The position numbers and the translations under genes were made by a program. This document shows, in pieces, positions 27,821 to 36,902 of a stretch of 64,000 nucleotides of DNA. Source of the DNA: an uncultured Clostridia bacterium (GTDB lineage Bacteria; Bacillota; Clostridia; Oscillospirales; Acutalibacteraceae). The stretch spans positions 1 to 64,000 of the forward strand of contig CAMHQC010000005.1 in the NCBI GenBank assembly GCA_946187325.1, given 5' to 3'. The notes under the pieces are model-generated. The model was not told the DNA's origin, made no database searches, and saw only the letters and a list, made by a program, of their open reading frames with translations. Position 1 is the stretch's first letter. Each line of letters opens with the position of its first letter.

Positions 27821-29329
27821 GTGAAAAGACTAAAAAAAAGATATATTTTCTTTATCGTTTCGTGCGTCATACTCGCGGTCGTTTCGTCAGTCGGAATGGT
27901 GCAGCTCGGCCGCACCTACAGCCTGATGTTTTTCGGGGGCGAGCTCAGCCCTAATCCGAGCGGTATTAAAACAACAATAGACGACGAAAGCGTTGTTAAG
28001 GTAAAAAATATATCAAAACAAAAACTTGCGGAGTTCTCGCCCGCTTTTATTGAATTCGAAGCCGTAGGCTCAGGAGAAACAAATGTTAAAATCGAATACA
28101 AGGGCAAGATTGAAAGTGAGGAGAAATACAGCGTTGATTCTCTGGGAATAATACGCATAGGCGATAATCCGTTTACCGCCCGCTCGAACAGCTTTAAGGC
28201 GTTCTTCCCTACGCTTATATTATTTATCGCGATTTTAGTTATCACTTTATCCGTAGGATTTTTTGAGAGAATACGAAACGGAGATTTTTCTTACCCGCTC
28301 ATAGCCCGCGGCGGTATAATAGTTTACCTTACGGGAAACATCGCGACGCTTTTAATTTCATTTTTCCTTGAAAATAATAATGACGCTATTTTCAGCGCGA
28401 CGTCGTACTGGTATACGACTATGAGCGATATTTTAAATTTGGTGGCTTCGGGCGGAATGAGATTCGCGATAATAATGTTCCCCGTGGCGTTTATTTTCGC
28501 TATCGCGTTAAGCATAAGCAACATTTCGCTTATAATACACGAGGGCTTCAGACCTGTTAATTTACTCGGTATAGCTCTCGGGATGTTCATTATTTTCGGA
28601 TTTATAGGCATTTCAGGTATCGTGTCGATAGCGCCTATAGAAACCATGGAATCAAATATAAACATCAATATTATTGCCGCTGTAAACGTCGCCCTGGAAT
28701 ACGCTTTCGTATATTTGGAATGTCTGTTATTCTCGACGATAGTATGCTCGTTTATGGCGGCGAGATACAAGGTGAAGCCCGAACAGGATTACATAATAAT
28801 ACTCGGCTGTGCCATCAGAAAGGACGGTACCCCCACGCCTATTTTAAGAGGACGTATCGACAGAGCGCTTGAGTTCGAGCGGGAGCAGTTCGAAAAAACA
28901 GGAAAACACGCTAAATTCGTGCCGTCGGGCGGTCAGGGCAGCGGCGAGGTTATCTCCGAGGCGGAGTGTATGAGGCGTTACCTTGTTTCTCAGGGTATTC
29001 CCGAGCAACAGATTATCCCCGAGGACAAGTCGGTAAGCACCTTTGAAAATATGAAATTCTCGAAAAATAAAATCGAGGAAGATTGCGGAGATTTATCTAA
29101 GGTCAATATAGCTTTTTCGACTACTAACTACCACGTTTTCAGAGGCTACACCTTAGCGGACTCGCTCAAAATGAAGGTAAAAGGGCTTTCTGCTAAGACG
29201 AAGCTGTACTTCTTCCCCAACGCTTTCGTGAGGGAGTTTATCGGACTTCTTTTCGAGGAAAAGCTAAAGCACTTGATATTTATGGCGCTTATCATTTTAC
29301 TTTTCGTGACGATGGTAATTGTGATGTAG
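27821..29329 (+). CDS. ElyC/SanA/YdcF (DUF218) family membrane protein
   Basis: 'YIIILGCAIRKDGTPTPILRGRIDRALEF...FVPSGGQGSGEVISEAECMRRYLVSQGIP...IIPEDKSVSTFENMKFS'; GTG start with RBS. Confidence 0.85.
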   Translation: MKRLKKRYIFFIVSCVILAVVSSVGMVQLGRTYSLMFFGGELSPNPSGIKTTIDDESVVKVKNISKQKLAEFSPAFIEFEAVGSGETNVKIEYKGKIESEEKYSVDSLGIIRIGDNPFTARSNSFKAFFPTLILFIAILVITLSVGFFERIRNGDFSYPLIARGGIIVYLTGNIATLLISFFLENNNDAIFSATSYWYTTMSDILNLVASGGMRFAIIMFPVAFIFAIALSISNISLIIHEGFRPVNLLGIALGMFIIFGFIGISGIVSIAPIETMESNININIIAAVNVALEYAFVYLECLLFSTIVCSFMAARYKVKPEQDYIIILGCAIRKDGTPTPILRGRIDRALEFEREQFEKTGKHAKFVPSGGQGSGEVISEAECMRRYLVSQGIPEQQIIPEDKSVSTFENMKFSKNKIEEDCGDLSKVNIAFSTTNYHVFRGYTLADSLKMKVKGLSAKTKLYFFPNAFVREFIGLLFEEKLKHLIFMALIILLFVTMVIVM

Positions 29330-29370
29330 CTTTCCGCTGAACAAGAAAAATATTCAAAAACGGATTTTCC

Positions 29371-29398
29371 TTGACTAAGGCTGAATTTAGGGTATAAT
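29371..29398 (+). promoter_or_regulatory. Predicted promoter of antitoxin/Fic remnant
   Basis: TTGACT-N16-TATAAT. Confidence 0.6.
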
Positions 29399-29430
29399 AA
29401 AACCAAAGTAATCGAAATGAGTAAGCCATA

Positions 29431-29598
29431 ATGTGCAGTAACAGAGAAGCGATTGAGAACGCAACTGCATCGCTTGAAATGGAAGGATTTAAGGTAAGTG
29501 AACAAAGCAAAATATGGTGTGAAAAATTGCTTAATAAGGAGATTACGTTTGATGAATACTTAGCACTTGCGCTTAAACAAGTAGGGGTATCGGCATAA
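29431..29598 (+). CDS. VbhA-like Fic antitoxin (55 aa)
   Basis: MCSNREAIENATASLEMEGFKVSEQSKIWCEKLLNKEITFDEYLALALKQVGVSA; 'SLEMEG' fits the Fic-inhibitory [S/T]xxxE[G/N] motif. Not in ORF track. Confidence 0.75.
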   Translation: MCSNREAIENATASLEMEGFKVSEQSKIWCEKLLNKEITFDEYLALALKQVGVSA

Positions 29599-29747
29599 TG
29601 TCATATAGCGTAGAACCGTTAACGGATAATTGTTATGAAGGAACAACCTGCTTTATTAATAAACCGGATATCCGAGACGCTTCTAAACTTAGAGCAGTTG
29701 AAGGAAGAATTACTTTCGCAAAAAAAGCAACGACCGCGTTATCCTAA
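29598..29747 (+). pseudogene. Truncated Fic-family toxin (N-terminal ~49 aa only)
   Basis: TAATG overlap with antitoxin; MSYSVEPLTDNCYEGTTCFINKPDIRDASKLRAVEGRITFAKKATTALS resembles Fic N-termini; no HPFxxGNGR core follows. Confidence 0.7.
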
Positions 29748-29757
29748 CGCGGTCGTT
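29729..29757 (+). terminator. Rho-independent terminator at the truncated Fic ORF end
   Basis: Perfect 13-bp stem AACGACCGCGTTA/TAACGCGGTCGTT followed by ATTTTTAT. Confidence 0.75.
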
Positions 29758-29836
29758 ATTTTTATAAAACACCTATTCGAGCTAACCGTTTTCGGATTAG
29801 CTGCTTTTAATCACTATAGCAATAGAATGCCGAAAA

Positions 29837-30313
29837 TTACTTTCTGCTCTGTTTAAAGCTCTGGCGGGTTTTACGGATATCCTGATCAATAGCGGTAATA
29901 TCGCGAACGCAGGACGCGACAGCTTCGTCGGCGCGTTTCATAATATCGTCAACGTAGTTATTAGCCGCCTTAGTGATATCGTTAGCCTTTTTCTTAGCTT
30001 CGTTTTCAATCTCTCTCGCGCGGGCTTCGGCGGCGCGTGTGATTTCGTGCTCGCTTACCATAACCTTACGGCGTTCCTCAGCCTGACGGATGATTTCCTC
30101 GCCGTTAGACTTAGCCTCGGCGATAATCTGCTCGCGGTCGGCGACAATATTTTTAGCATGGCGGATTTCGTTAGGAAGCGCCTCATCGATTTCGTCGAGA
30201 ATATCAAAAATTCTCTCGCCCGAAACAAGAACTTTTCTGTCCTTAGAAAGAGGCATAACCCTAGCGTTGTTTACCATATCCTGTAATTCAAGAATTAAAT
30301 CGTCTACTCTCAT
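29837..30313 (-). CDS. Coiled-coil DivIVA/ATP-synthase-b-like protein (start corrected)
   Basis: MRVDDLILELQDMVNNARVMPLS..., extended Ala/Glu/Lys-rich coiled coil; GGAGAGAG RBS before 30313. Confidence 0.7.
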   Translation of the reverse strand: MRVDDLILELQDMVNNARVMPLSKDRKVLVSGERIFDILDEIDEALPNEIRHAKNIVADREQIIAEAKSNGEEIIRQAEERRKVMVSEHEITRAAEARAREIENEAKKKANDITKAANNYVDDIMKRADEAVASCVRDITAIDQDIRKTRQSFKQSRK

Positions 30314-30336
30314 TTTTCTCTCTCCATATCTAAAAA

Positions 30337-30819
30337 TTATTTTTTTAGCCTTTCTAAAATTTTGTCGTGCAGACACTCGGGAACAAAGGAGCTGATATCC
30401 CCACCGAGCGCGGCAACCTGTTTTACCATACTTGAACTGAGATACATGAAGTCAGCCTTACAGGTAAGAAATACCGTCTCGAGCTCGGGGTTGAGCTTTT
30501 TGTTGGTGAGAGCCTGCTGGAATTCGTACTCAAAGTCCGAAACCGCCCTGAGTCCTTTTACGATAGAGGTAACGCCGTTCTGCTTAGCGTAATCGGCAAG
30601 CAGTCCGTCGAAACCGACAATCTCGATATTATCCAAATCCTTAGTAGCTTCTTTTAGAAGCTCGATTCTCTCCTCGGTAGTGAAGCTCGGAGTTTTAGCC
30701 GCGTTTTTTAAAACGCCGACTATAACGTGGTCAAACATCTTAGAGGCTCGGGTGATAATATCAATATGGCCTAACGTAACGGGATCAAAGCTGCCCGGAC
30801 AAATAACTTTAGTTTCCAT
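30337..30819 (-). CDS. coaD: Phosphopantetheine adenylyltransferase
   Basis: 'CPGSFDPVTLGHIDIITRAS', 'FMYLSSSMVKQVA'. Confidence 0.97.
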   Translation of the reverse strand: METKVICPGSFDPVTLGHIDIITRASKMFDHVIVGVLKNAAKTPSFTTEERIELLKEATKDLDNIEIVGFDGLLADYAKQNGVTSIVKGLRAVSDFEYEFQQALTNKKLNPELETVFLTCKADFMYLSSSMVKQVAALGGDISSFVPECLHDKILERLKK

Positions 30820-30846
30820 ACACAGCTTCCTATTCAGTTTCAGGCG

Positions 30847-31392
30847 TCAGACAAAGTCCTTGTGCCTGTACATAGTTATTTTTATTTTACCATAGTGTTT
30901 CTGTCTGTCAAGCATAAAATCGCCATATTTTTCAAAAATTTCCTCTTTTTCAGGATTTTCCACGATAATTATGCCTGTTTTTTTCACTTTTTCAACTACC
31001 TTGGGTAAAACTTCCTGTAAAACCCCCGTACTGTACGGCGGGTCGAGATAAACAATATCAAACTCCTTGCCCGTCATAGAGAGGTAGGAAAGTCCGTCGG
31101 TATGAAGTACCTCGGCTCGATCGTAAAAGCCGGTATTCGCTAAATTTTTGCGGATAATATCAACGGCCTTACGGGAGCTGTCCACGAATACCGCCGACTC
31201 GGCGCCTCGGCTCAGGGCTTCGATACCGAGCTGTCCGCTTCCCGCGAACAAGTCGAGGAACTTTCTTCCCTGAATATCAAATTGAATGGCGGAGAAAACG
31301 GCTTCCTTTACCTTATCGGTAGTCGGGCGCACATCCTCGCCCTCGAGGGTAATAAGCTTTCTTCCGCGGGCTTCGCCCGTAATAACACGCAT
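30847..31392 (-). CDS. rsmD: 16S rRNA (guanine966-N2)-methyltransferase (start corrected)
   Basis: 'MRVITGEARGRKL', 'DLFAGSGQLGIEALSRGA', 'VYLDPPY'. Confidence 0.95.
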   Translation of the reverse strand: MRVITGEARGRKLITLEGEDVRPTTDKVKEAVFSAIQFDIQGRKFLDLFAGSGQLGIEALSRGAESAVFVDSSRKAVDIIRKNLANTGFYDRAEVLHTDGLSYLSMTGKEFDIVYLDPPYSTGVLQEVLPKVVEKVKKTGIIIVENPEKEEIFEKYGDFMLDRQKHYGKIKITMYRHKDFV

Positions 31393-31459
31393 AGTTTTCC
31401 TCCAAGCCTTTGTCGCTAAATTTATTTCACCCGAGAATTGTAACACATATTACCGAAAA

Positions 31460-33286
31460 TTACAAATCGGGGTGAAAATAGTTGTATACAGCGAGAGCGC
31501 TGTCGTGAGTCATTCCCTTGCAATTCTCCAGTTCTTCCAAATCGGCGTTGCGGATATTCGCTATAGTTCTGAAGTTTTTGAGCAGTGATTTCGCCCTTAC
31601 CCCGCCGATACCGTCGATATCGGTGAGCGAGCTTCTAAAGGTCGAATTTTTACGGCGCTGGTGGTGGTAGCCTACGGAGAAGCGGTGTACCTCGTCCTGC
31701 ATTTTACTCACGAAGGTAAATACCGAGCGGTAGGAGTTTATCATAATTTCTCCGCCCGAACCGGTTATAGCCCGGGTGCGGTGGCTCGAATCCTTGACCA
31801 TTCCGAACAGCGGTACGTCGACGTTATGCTTTTTTAAAATCGGCTCTACCGCGGAGACCTGACCTTTACCGCCGTCGAGCAGGATTAAGTCGGGTAACCT
31901 TCCGAAGCCCTCGCCGCTGTCCTTATTTTCCTCGTACTCGGTAAAACGCCTGTCCAAAACCTCCGCCATAGAGGCGTAGTCGTCCTGACCCTCGAAGCCC
32001 TTTATCTTAAATTTTTTATACGCTTTTTTGAGCGGTTTTCCGTTTTCGTAAACTATCATTCCCGCGACATTCTCCGTGCCCGCAAGGTTCGAGATATCGT
32101 AGCTCTCGATATACTCCGGGATTTTTCCGAGTCCGAGAAGGTTTTTCAGTTCCTCTAAAGCCGAGTACTCACGCGAGGTTCTGCCCTTAATTTGAGCCAG
32201 CACTTCGGCGGCGTTTTTACGGCACATACCGACAAGCTGAGCCTGCTCGCCTCTTTGCGGAGCCGTGAGATAAGCGCGTTTCCCGCGTTTATCTGAGAGC
32301 CATTTTTCGACGGCTTCCTTATCCTCAAGCTCTCGGTCAAGGGTTATATTTCGGGGAATATCCCTGTTGAGAGAGTAATAATTTACGATAAACTGGGACA
32401 GCTCGCTGTCGTCGTCTATCGGAGAATTTACGACAAAATTCTCGTGATCGCAGAGTCGTCCGCCTTCGAAGCGGAAAATCTGGAAGCAGCCTCGCTCGCT
32501 GTCGGTAAAATAGGCGATTACGTCCTGGTCGGGTACGTTTACGGAAACGACCTTCTGTTTATCGGACATCTTCTTAACCGCCGTGATTTTATCCCTTATC
32601 TCAGCGGCTTTCTCGAACTCGAGATTCTCGGAAGCGCGCTCCATTTGAGCGGTTAGATTTTTCAGGGATTCGGTACTTCCGCCCTTTAGAAACTCGAGAG
32701 CCTGCTCTACATTCTCGTTATACTCTTTAAAACTGAGCTTACCGCGGCACGGCGCCAAGCACTGCTTAATATGGTAATTAAGACACGGACGGGCTTTCCC
32801 GAAATCCTCGGGGAACTTTCTGTTACAGGTCGGGAGCTTGAATATTTTATTGGCTTCCTCGACTGACTGCTTTACGTAGTAGCTGTTCTTATACGGCCCG
32901 ATATACACCGCGCCGTCGTCCTTTTTCTGAAGCTCGTAGGTGATTTTACGCCACTTATCGCCGCTAACACGGATATACGAATAGCCCTTATCGTCTTTAA
33001 GCAGGATATTGTACTTAGGCGTATGCTGTTTTATAAGACTGCACTCGAGAATAAGCGCTTCAAATTCGCTGTCACAGATAATATACTCGAAATCGTTGAC
33101 GTTTTCGACCATACGGCGAACCTTCTCGGGATGGTTATTCTGGGAGCCGAAATACTGGGACACACGGTTTTTAAGCGCTTTAGCCTTTCCTATATATATA
33201 ATTTTTCCGCTTTTATTCTTCATAATATATACGCCCGGCGAAAGCGGCAGCGCCATAGCTTTTTTACGAAGTTCTTTTATATCCAT
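31460..33286 (-). CDS. uvrC: Excinuclease ABC subunit C
   Basis: GIY-YIG 'PGVYIMKNKSGKIIYIGKAKALKNRVSQYF', UVR motif, 'LLDGGKGQ'. Confidence 0.98.
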   Translation of the reverse strand: MDIKELRKKAMALPLSPGVYIMKNKSGKIIYIGKAKALKNRVSQYFGSQNNHPEKVRRMVENVNDFEYIICDSEFEALILECSLIKQHTPKYNILLKDDKGYSYIRVSGDKWRKITYELQKKDDGAVYIGPYKNSYYVKQSVEEANKIFKLPTCNRKFPEDFGKARPCLNYHIKQCLAPCRGKLSFKEYNENVEQALEFLKGGSTESLKNLTAQMERASENLEFEKAAEIRDKITAVKKMSDKQKVVSVNVPDQDVIAYFTDSERGCFQIFRFEGGRLCDHENFVVNSPIDDDSELSQFIVNYYSLNRDIPRNITLDRELEDKEAVEKWLSDKRGKRAYLTAPQRGEQAQLVGMCRKNAAEVLAQIKGRTSREYSALEELKNLLGLGKIPEYIESYDISNLAGTENVAGMIVYENGKPLKKAYKKFKIKGFEGQDDYASMAEVLDRRFTEYEENKDSGEGFGRLPDLILLDGGKGQVSAVEPILKKHNVDVPLFGMVKDSSHRTRAITGSGGEIMINSYRSVFTFVSKMQDEVHRFSVGYHHQRRKNSTFRSSLTDIDGIGGVRAKSLLKNFRTIANIRNADLEELENCKGMTHDSALAVYNYFHPDL

Positions 33287-33357
33287 AGTTAATTATCTTT
33301 CGAATTGTTTATAAAAAGAAAAAGGGCGGTATTACCGCCCGTTAACTTTTTAGCGTG

Positions 33358-33624
33358 TTACTGATCAGCGAAACCTGACTCAACGAGAGCAACTAAACCG
33401 TCAACAGCCTCCTGCTCGTCTACACCGTCAGCGATAATCTTAATTTCTGTTCCGCCGATAATTCCGAGTGAAAGTACGCCGAGGAGACTCTTAGCGTTAA
33501 CTCTTCTCTCTTCTTTTTCTACCCAAACTGTAGACTTATATTCATTAGCTTTCTGAATAAAAAAAGTAGCGGGGCGGGCATGTAAGCCTGCCTTATTTTC
33601 AACTAAAACATCCTTAACGTACAT
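33358..33624 (-). CDS. HPr family phosphocarrier protein
   Basis: 'KAGLHARPATFF' (His15), 'NAKSLLGVLSLGI' (Ser46 region). Confidence 0.92.
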   Translation of the reverse strand: MYVKDVLVENKAGLHARPATFFIQKANEYKSTVWVEKEERRVNAKSLLGVLSLGIIGGTEIKIIADGVDEQEAVDGLVALVESGFADQ

Positions 33625-33820
33625 AATTTAACCCTCTCTAAATTCCAAAATTTCATATAATAATACCACTCGGGCATTTCCATATTACATATTATATCAT
33701 TTTTTCAGCCCACGTCAACACTCAAAAATCAATTTTGGATTTAATAATAATTATAGCCTAAAAGTTCTTTTGCCGTTTGTGCAACTTAACTAATTTTATT
33801 CTTTACTGTGAATTGAATAT

Positions 33821-34561
33821 CTATTTTTTATTGAGATATTTGTCTAAAATACGTTTATCTTCGTCGGAAAGCTCTTTTTTCTCGAGCATATCGGGACGTT
33901 TTTTAGCGGTATTGACAAGGCTTTGTTCATACCGCCAGCGGTCAACCTTGGCGTGATCTCCGCTGTAGAGTACAGGCGGTACTTCTAAACCGCGCCACTC
34001 CATAGGCTTGGTGTACTGGGGATATTCCAATAGTCCGTTAAAGTGGCTCTCCTCGGTAAAGCACTCGTCGTTCGAGAGTACTCCGGGGGCCAGCCTCGAA
34101 AGCGCGTCGATAAACACTAAGGCGGGCAGTTCTCCGCCCGTCAGAACGTAATCGCCGATAGAGATTTCCTCGTCGATAAACTCGTCGATAATACGCTGGT
34201 CAACGCCCTCGTAATGTCCCGCTAAAACACAGATATTCTCGTATTCGGACAGCTCCTTGAGCTTATTTTGAGTAAGGGGCTTACCCTGAGGCGACATATA
34301 TACAAAGTGAGGTTTACAACCGCGCTTTTCGCAGATATCCTCGTAGCAAAGCGCTATAGGCTCGCACTTCATAAGCATACCCATCCCACCGCCGTAGGTA
34401 GTATCGTCAACACGCCTGTGCTTATCGAGGGCAAAATCTCTAAGCTGTACACAGTTTATCTCAATCGCTCCGCTCTTTTGAGCCCGTCCGATAATACTTT
34501 CGCCGAGGACATTCCCGCACATTTCGGGAAAAAGCGTTATTAAATCAATCTTCATCGTCAA
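33821..34561 (-). CDS. trmD: tRNA (guanine37-N1)-methyltransferase
   Basis: 'IDLITLFPEMC', 'GHYEGVDQRIIDEFIDEEISIGDYVLTGGELPA'. Confidence 0.98.
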   Translation of the reverse strand: MTMKIDLITLFPEMCGNVLGESIIGRAQKSGAIEINCVQLRDFALDKHRRVDDTTYGGGMGMLMKCEPIALCYEDICEKRGCKPHFVYMSPQGKPLTQNKLKELSEYENICVLAGHYEGVDQRIIDEFIDEEISIGDYVLTGGELPALVFIDALSRLAPGVLSNDECFTEESHFNGLLEYPQYTKPMEWRGLEVPPVLYSGDHAKVDRWRYEQSLVNTAKKRPDMLEKKELSDEDKRILDKYLNKK

Positions 34562-35057
34562 AAAGCCCTTTCATAGCCTTTATAAGCACATATCCCTCAT
34601 CAACATTTTTCTCGATAACCACGCTGTCGATAACGGGAACGAGGTACTCCTTACCGTCCTTTACAACGGTATAAACATCGTTAGCGCCTGTTTTAAACAC
34701 GTCCTTGATCTCTCCGTACTCGATAGATTTATCGTCAAAATCCACAACCTTACAGCCTATTAAATCCTGAACGAAGTTTCTTCCCTCGGGAAGTTCAACA
34801 TCGTCACGGTTTATATAGAGGACTTTCCCGCGGAGATTTTCGGCTTTTTCGACGGTATCGACGCCCTTTACGGTCATAAGCACGATGTTTTTATGGGGAC
34901 GGCATTTTACGTCTATACTCTCCTTGCCCTCGTTAAAGTAGAGGGTTTTAAAATCGGTCAGAAAATCGGGGGTATCTGTCCACGGATTAACTCTAATCTC
35001 ACCGCGGACGCCGTGAGTTCCGACAATTTTTCCGACTTCTAAAAACTGTTTTTTCAT
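34545..35057 (-). CDS. rimM: Ribosome maturation factor RimM
   Basis: 'VGKIVGTHGVRGEIRVNPWTDTPDFL', PRC-barrel C-terminus; next to trmD. Confidence 0.95.
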   Translation of the reverse strand: MKKQFLEVGKIVGTHGVRGEIRVNPWTDTPDFLTDFKTLYFNEGKESIDVKCRPHKNIVLMTVKGVDTVEKAENLRGKVLYINRDDVELPEGRNFVQDLIGCKVVDFDDKSIEYGEIKDVFKTGANDVYTVVKDGKEYLVPVIDSVVIEKNVDEGYVLIKAMKGLFDDED

Positions 35058-35149
35058 ATTTTTACCTCGTAGTTTTAAATTGCTCTTAATCTTTATTATT
35101 CTCCCTTATACCGGCAAAAGCCGGCGATGCGGTTTTTGTGCAAGTTGAA

Positions 35150-35974
35150 TTATCTTTCTCTTAATATAATAGTTTCCTTCGGCTTAACTTCGCAAGCTGA
35201 GCCGTTAATAAAAAACCACAGGCTGATATTGCTGTTATTCTTTACGCGGTTCTCGGTTATTTCGGCTTTATTCATCGCTTGTAAATACTCGATAATTTCA
35301 ATCGTTGTCATAGGAAGTATATCAACTCGTGAGGATATTTTTATAAATAAGCTTTCAAAAATATCCCACATATTTTCTACGTCAAGGTCATAGGAATGAC
35401 CTCCGATCTGGAGCAAAGCGAGCTCCTCGTCGGTTTTAATAAACCGCTGCACTATATCATCAAACACGCCGTGCGGATGAAACAAGACCGCTTTCCATTT
35501 ATAGAAATCCTTTTGCGGTGTAAAAGAACGGCTTTCTTCCGATATACGCGCGTAGGTAAAGCCGCACTTTCGTACGCAGTTCTCAATAAGTCCGCTGTAA
35601 TAGTGGAAAGGAACGGCAAAGCCTTTTATCGTTCTGCCGAAAAGCTTTTCCAGCTTATCCTTATCGGTTTGCAGCTCATAAAGAATTTCGGCTTCGGACA
35701 GGTTGTCCATATACGGATGCGTGAGAGTATGGGAGGCGACTTCGTGTCCCTGATACAACGATACCGCCTTATCTTTCGAGAGGCGCTTTATTACACTTGT
35801 GTTCTTATGCGTCCATTCATACTCGCTCTCCATTAACCCAAAATTGAGATTAAAAGTTCCTTTCAGATTATACTTGTTAAGCAGGTTAACAAAACGAACG
35901 TCCTGTAATACACCGTCATCAAATGTAACATTAAACGCCTTTTGCTTTCCGCCGGGATAAAGTTTACGAATCAT
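35150..35974 (-). CDS. Polysaccharide deacetylase family protein
   Basis: 'AFNVTFDDGVLQDVRFVNLLNKYNLKGTFNLN', 'GHEVASHTLTHPYM'. Confidence 0.85.
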   Translation of the reverse strand: MIRKLYPGGKQKAFNVTFDDGVLQDVRFVNLLNKYNLKGTFNLNFGLMESEYEWTHKNTSVIKRLSKDKAVSLYQGHEVASHTLTHPYMDNLSEAEILYELQTDKDKLEKLFGRTIKGFAVPFHYYSGLIENCVRKCGFTYARISEESRSFTPQKDFYKWKAVLFHPHGVFDDIVQRFIKTDEELALLQIGGHSYDLDVENMWDIFESLFIKISSRVDILPMTTIEIIEYLQAMNKAEITENRVKNNSNISLWFFINGSACEVKPKETIILRER

Positions 35975-36060
35975 AAGCTCCTCGAATTTATCTTAAATAT
36001 CAAAACCATATTTTTGATAATAATTCTACCACGAATTAAATAATATGGCAAATATAATAT

Positions 36061-36177
36061 TAGGTTACAGGTTACAGTAAATCCGCATAGATGAACTTAC
36101 CCTCAATATCCAAAACTTCATAGGAGTTCAAGGTACGGGGGATATGACATTTCAGATAGGAACGTTCACGCTTGACG
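36061..36177. repeat. Interspersed ~100-bp element, copy 5 (inverted)
   Basis: Reverse complement: cgtcaagcgtgaacgttcctatctgaaatgtcatatcccccgtaccttgaactcctatgaagttttggatattgagggtaagttcatctatgcggattt...TAACCTG TAACCTA. Confidence 0.85.
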
Positions 36178-36239
36178 AAGAGATATAAAGATAAAAAAAT
36201 TCCGCCTATTAAGGCGGAAAATTTTATTTAAGGTTTTTA

Positions 36240-36473
36240 TCAGTCGATTTCAACCATTACCTTCTGCTCGTTTCTAACAGCGGCAGAACGCGCGATTGTA
36301 CGGATAGCCTTAGCGATTCTACCCTGCTTACCGATAATACGACCCATATCATCCTCGGCAACGTGGATGTGGTAAACTGTTACGTCTTCCTCGTTGGGAG
36401 CGTCTGCTGTAACTTCAACAGCATCGGGATTCTCTACTAAGCCTTTAGCGATAATTGTAAGTAAATCTTTCAT
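36240..36473 (-). CDS. khpA: KH-domain RNA-binding protein KhpA
   Basis: 'IHVAEDDMGRIIGKQGRIAKAIRTIARSAA'; downstream of rpsP. Confidence 0.95.
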   Translation of the reverse strand: MKDLLTIIAKGLVENPDAVEVTADAPNEEDVTVYHIHVAEDDMGRIIGKQGRIAKAIRTIARSAAVRNEQKVMVEID

Positions 36474-36537
36474 TTTAAAATTTTCCTTTCCATTCTTTAC
36501 GCGTCTTTACAGACGCTTTGTGTAGTATCGGTTCTTC

Positions 36538-36798
36538 TTAATCTAAATAACCGTTTTTCTTTAATAACGCCTTAACGGTATCTGTGGGCTGAGCGCCGTT
36601 AGCGATCCACTTTTTAACTGCTTCGCCGTCAACCTTGAACTCCGAGGGGGTCTTTAAGATATCGTATGTTCCGATCTCCTCGATGAAACGACCGTCACGG
36701 GGATATCTGGAATCAGCTACTACTACACGGTAGAAGGGAGCCTTCTTCGCGCCCATTCTTCTGAGTCTGATTTTTACTGCCATTCTATTCACCTCCAT
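36538..36798 (-). CDS. rpsP: 30S ribosomal protein S16
   Basis: '[41 protein letters not shown]'. Confidence 0.98.
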   Translation of the reverse strand: MEVNRMAVKIRLRRMGAKKAPFYRVVVADSRYPRDGRFIEEIGTYDILKTPSEFKVDGEAVKKWIANGAQPTDTVKALLKKNGYLD

Positions 36799-36902
36799 TT
36801 TTCCTTACGGAACAGTTATCAGTTTACATAATGTTTGCAAACCGGGTTTCTATATAAAAGCATATATTTATATATGTCTATTATAGATTAAATTTACTGG
36901 TT

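Noticed and set aside
29635-29856. 73-aa plus-strand ORF MKEQPALLINRISETLL...
   Set aside because: Out-of-frame reading of the truncated Fic gene and its terminator.
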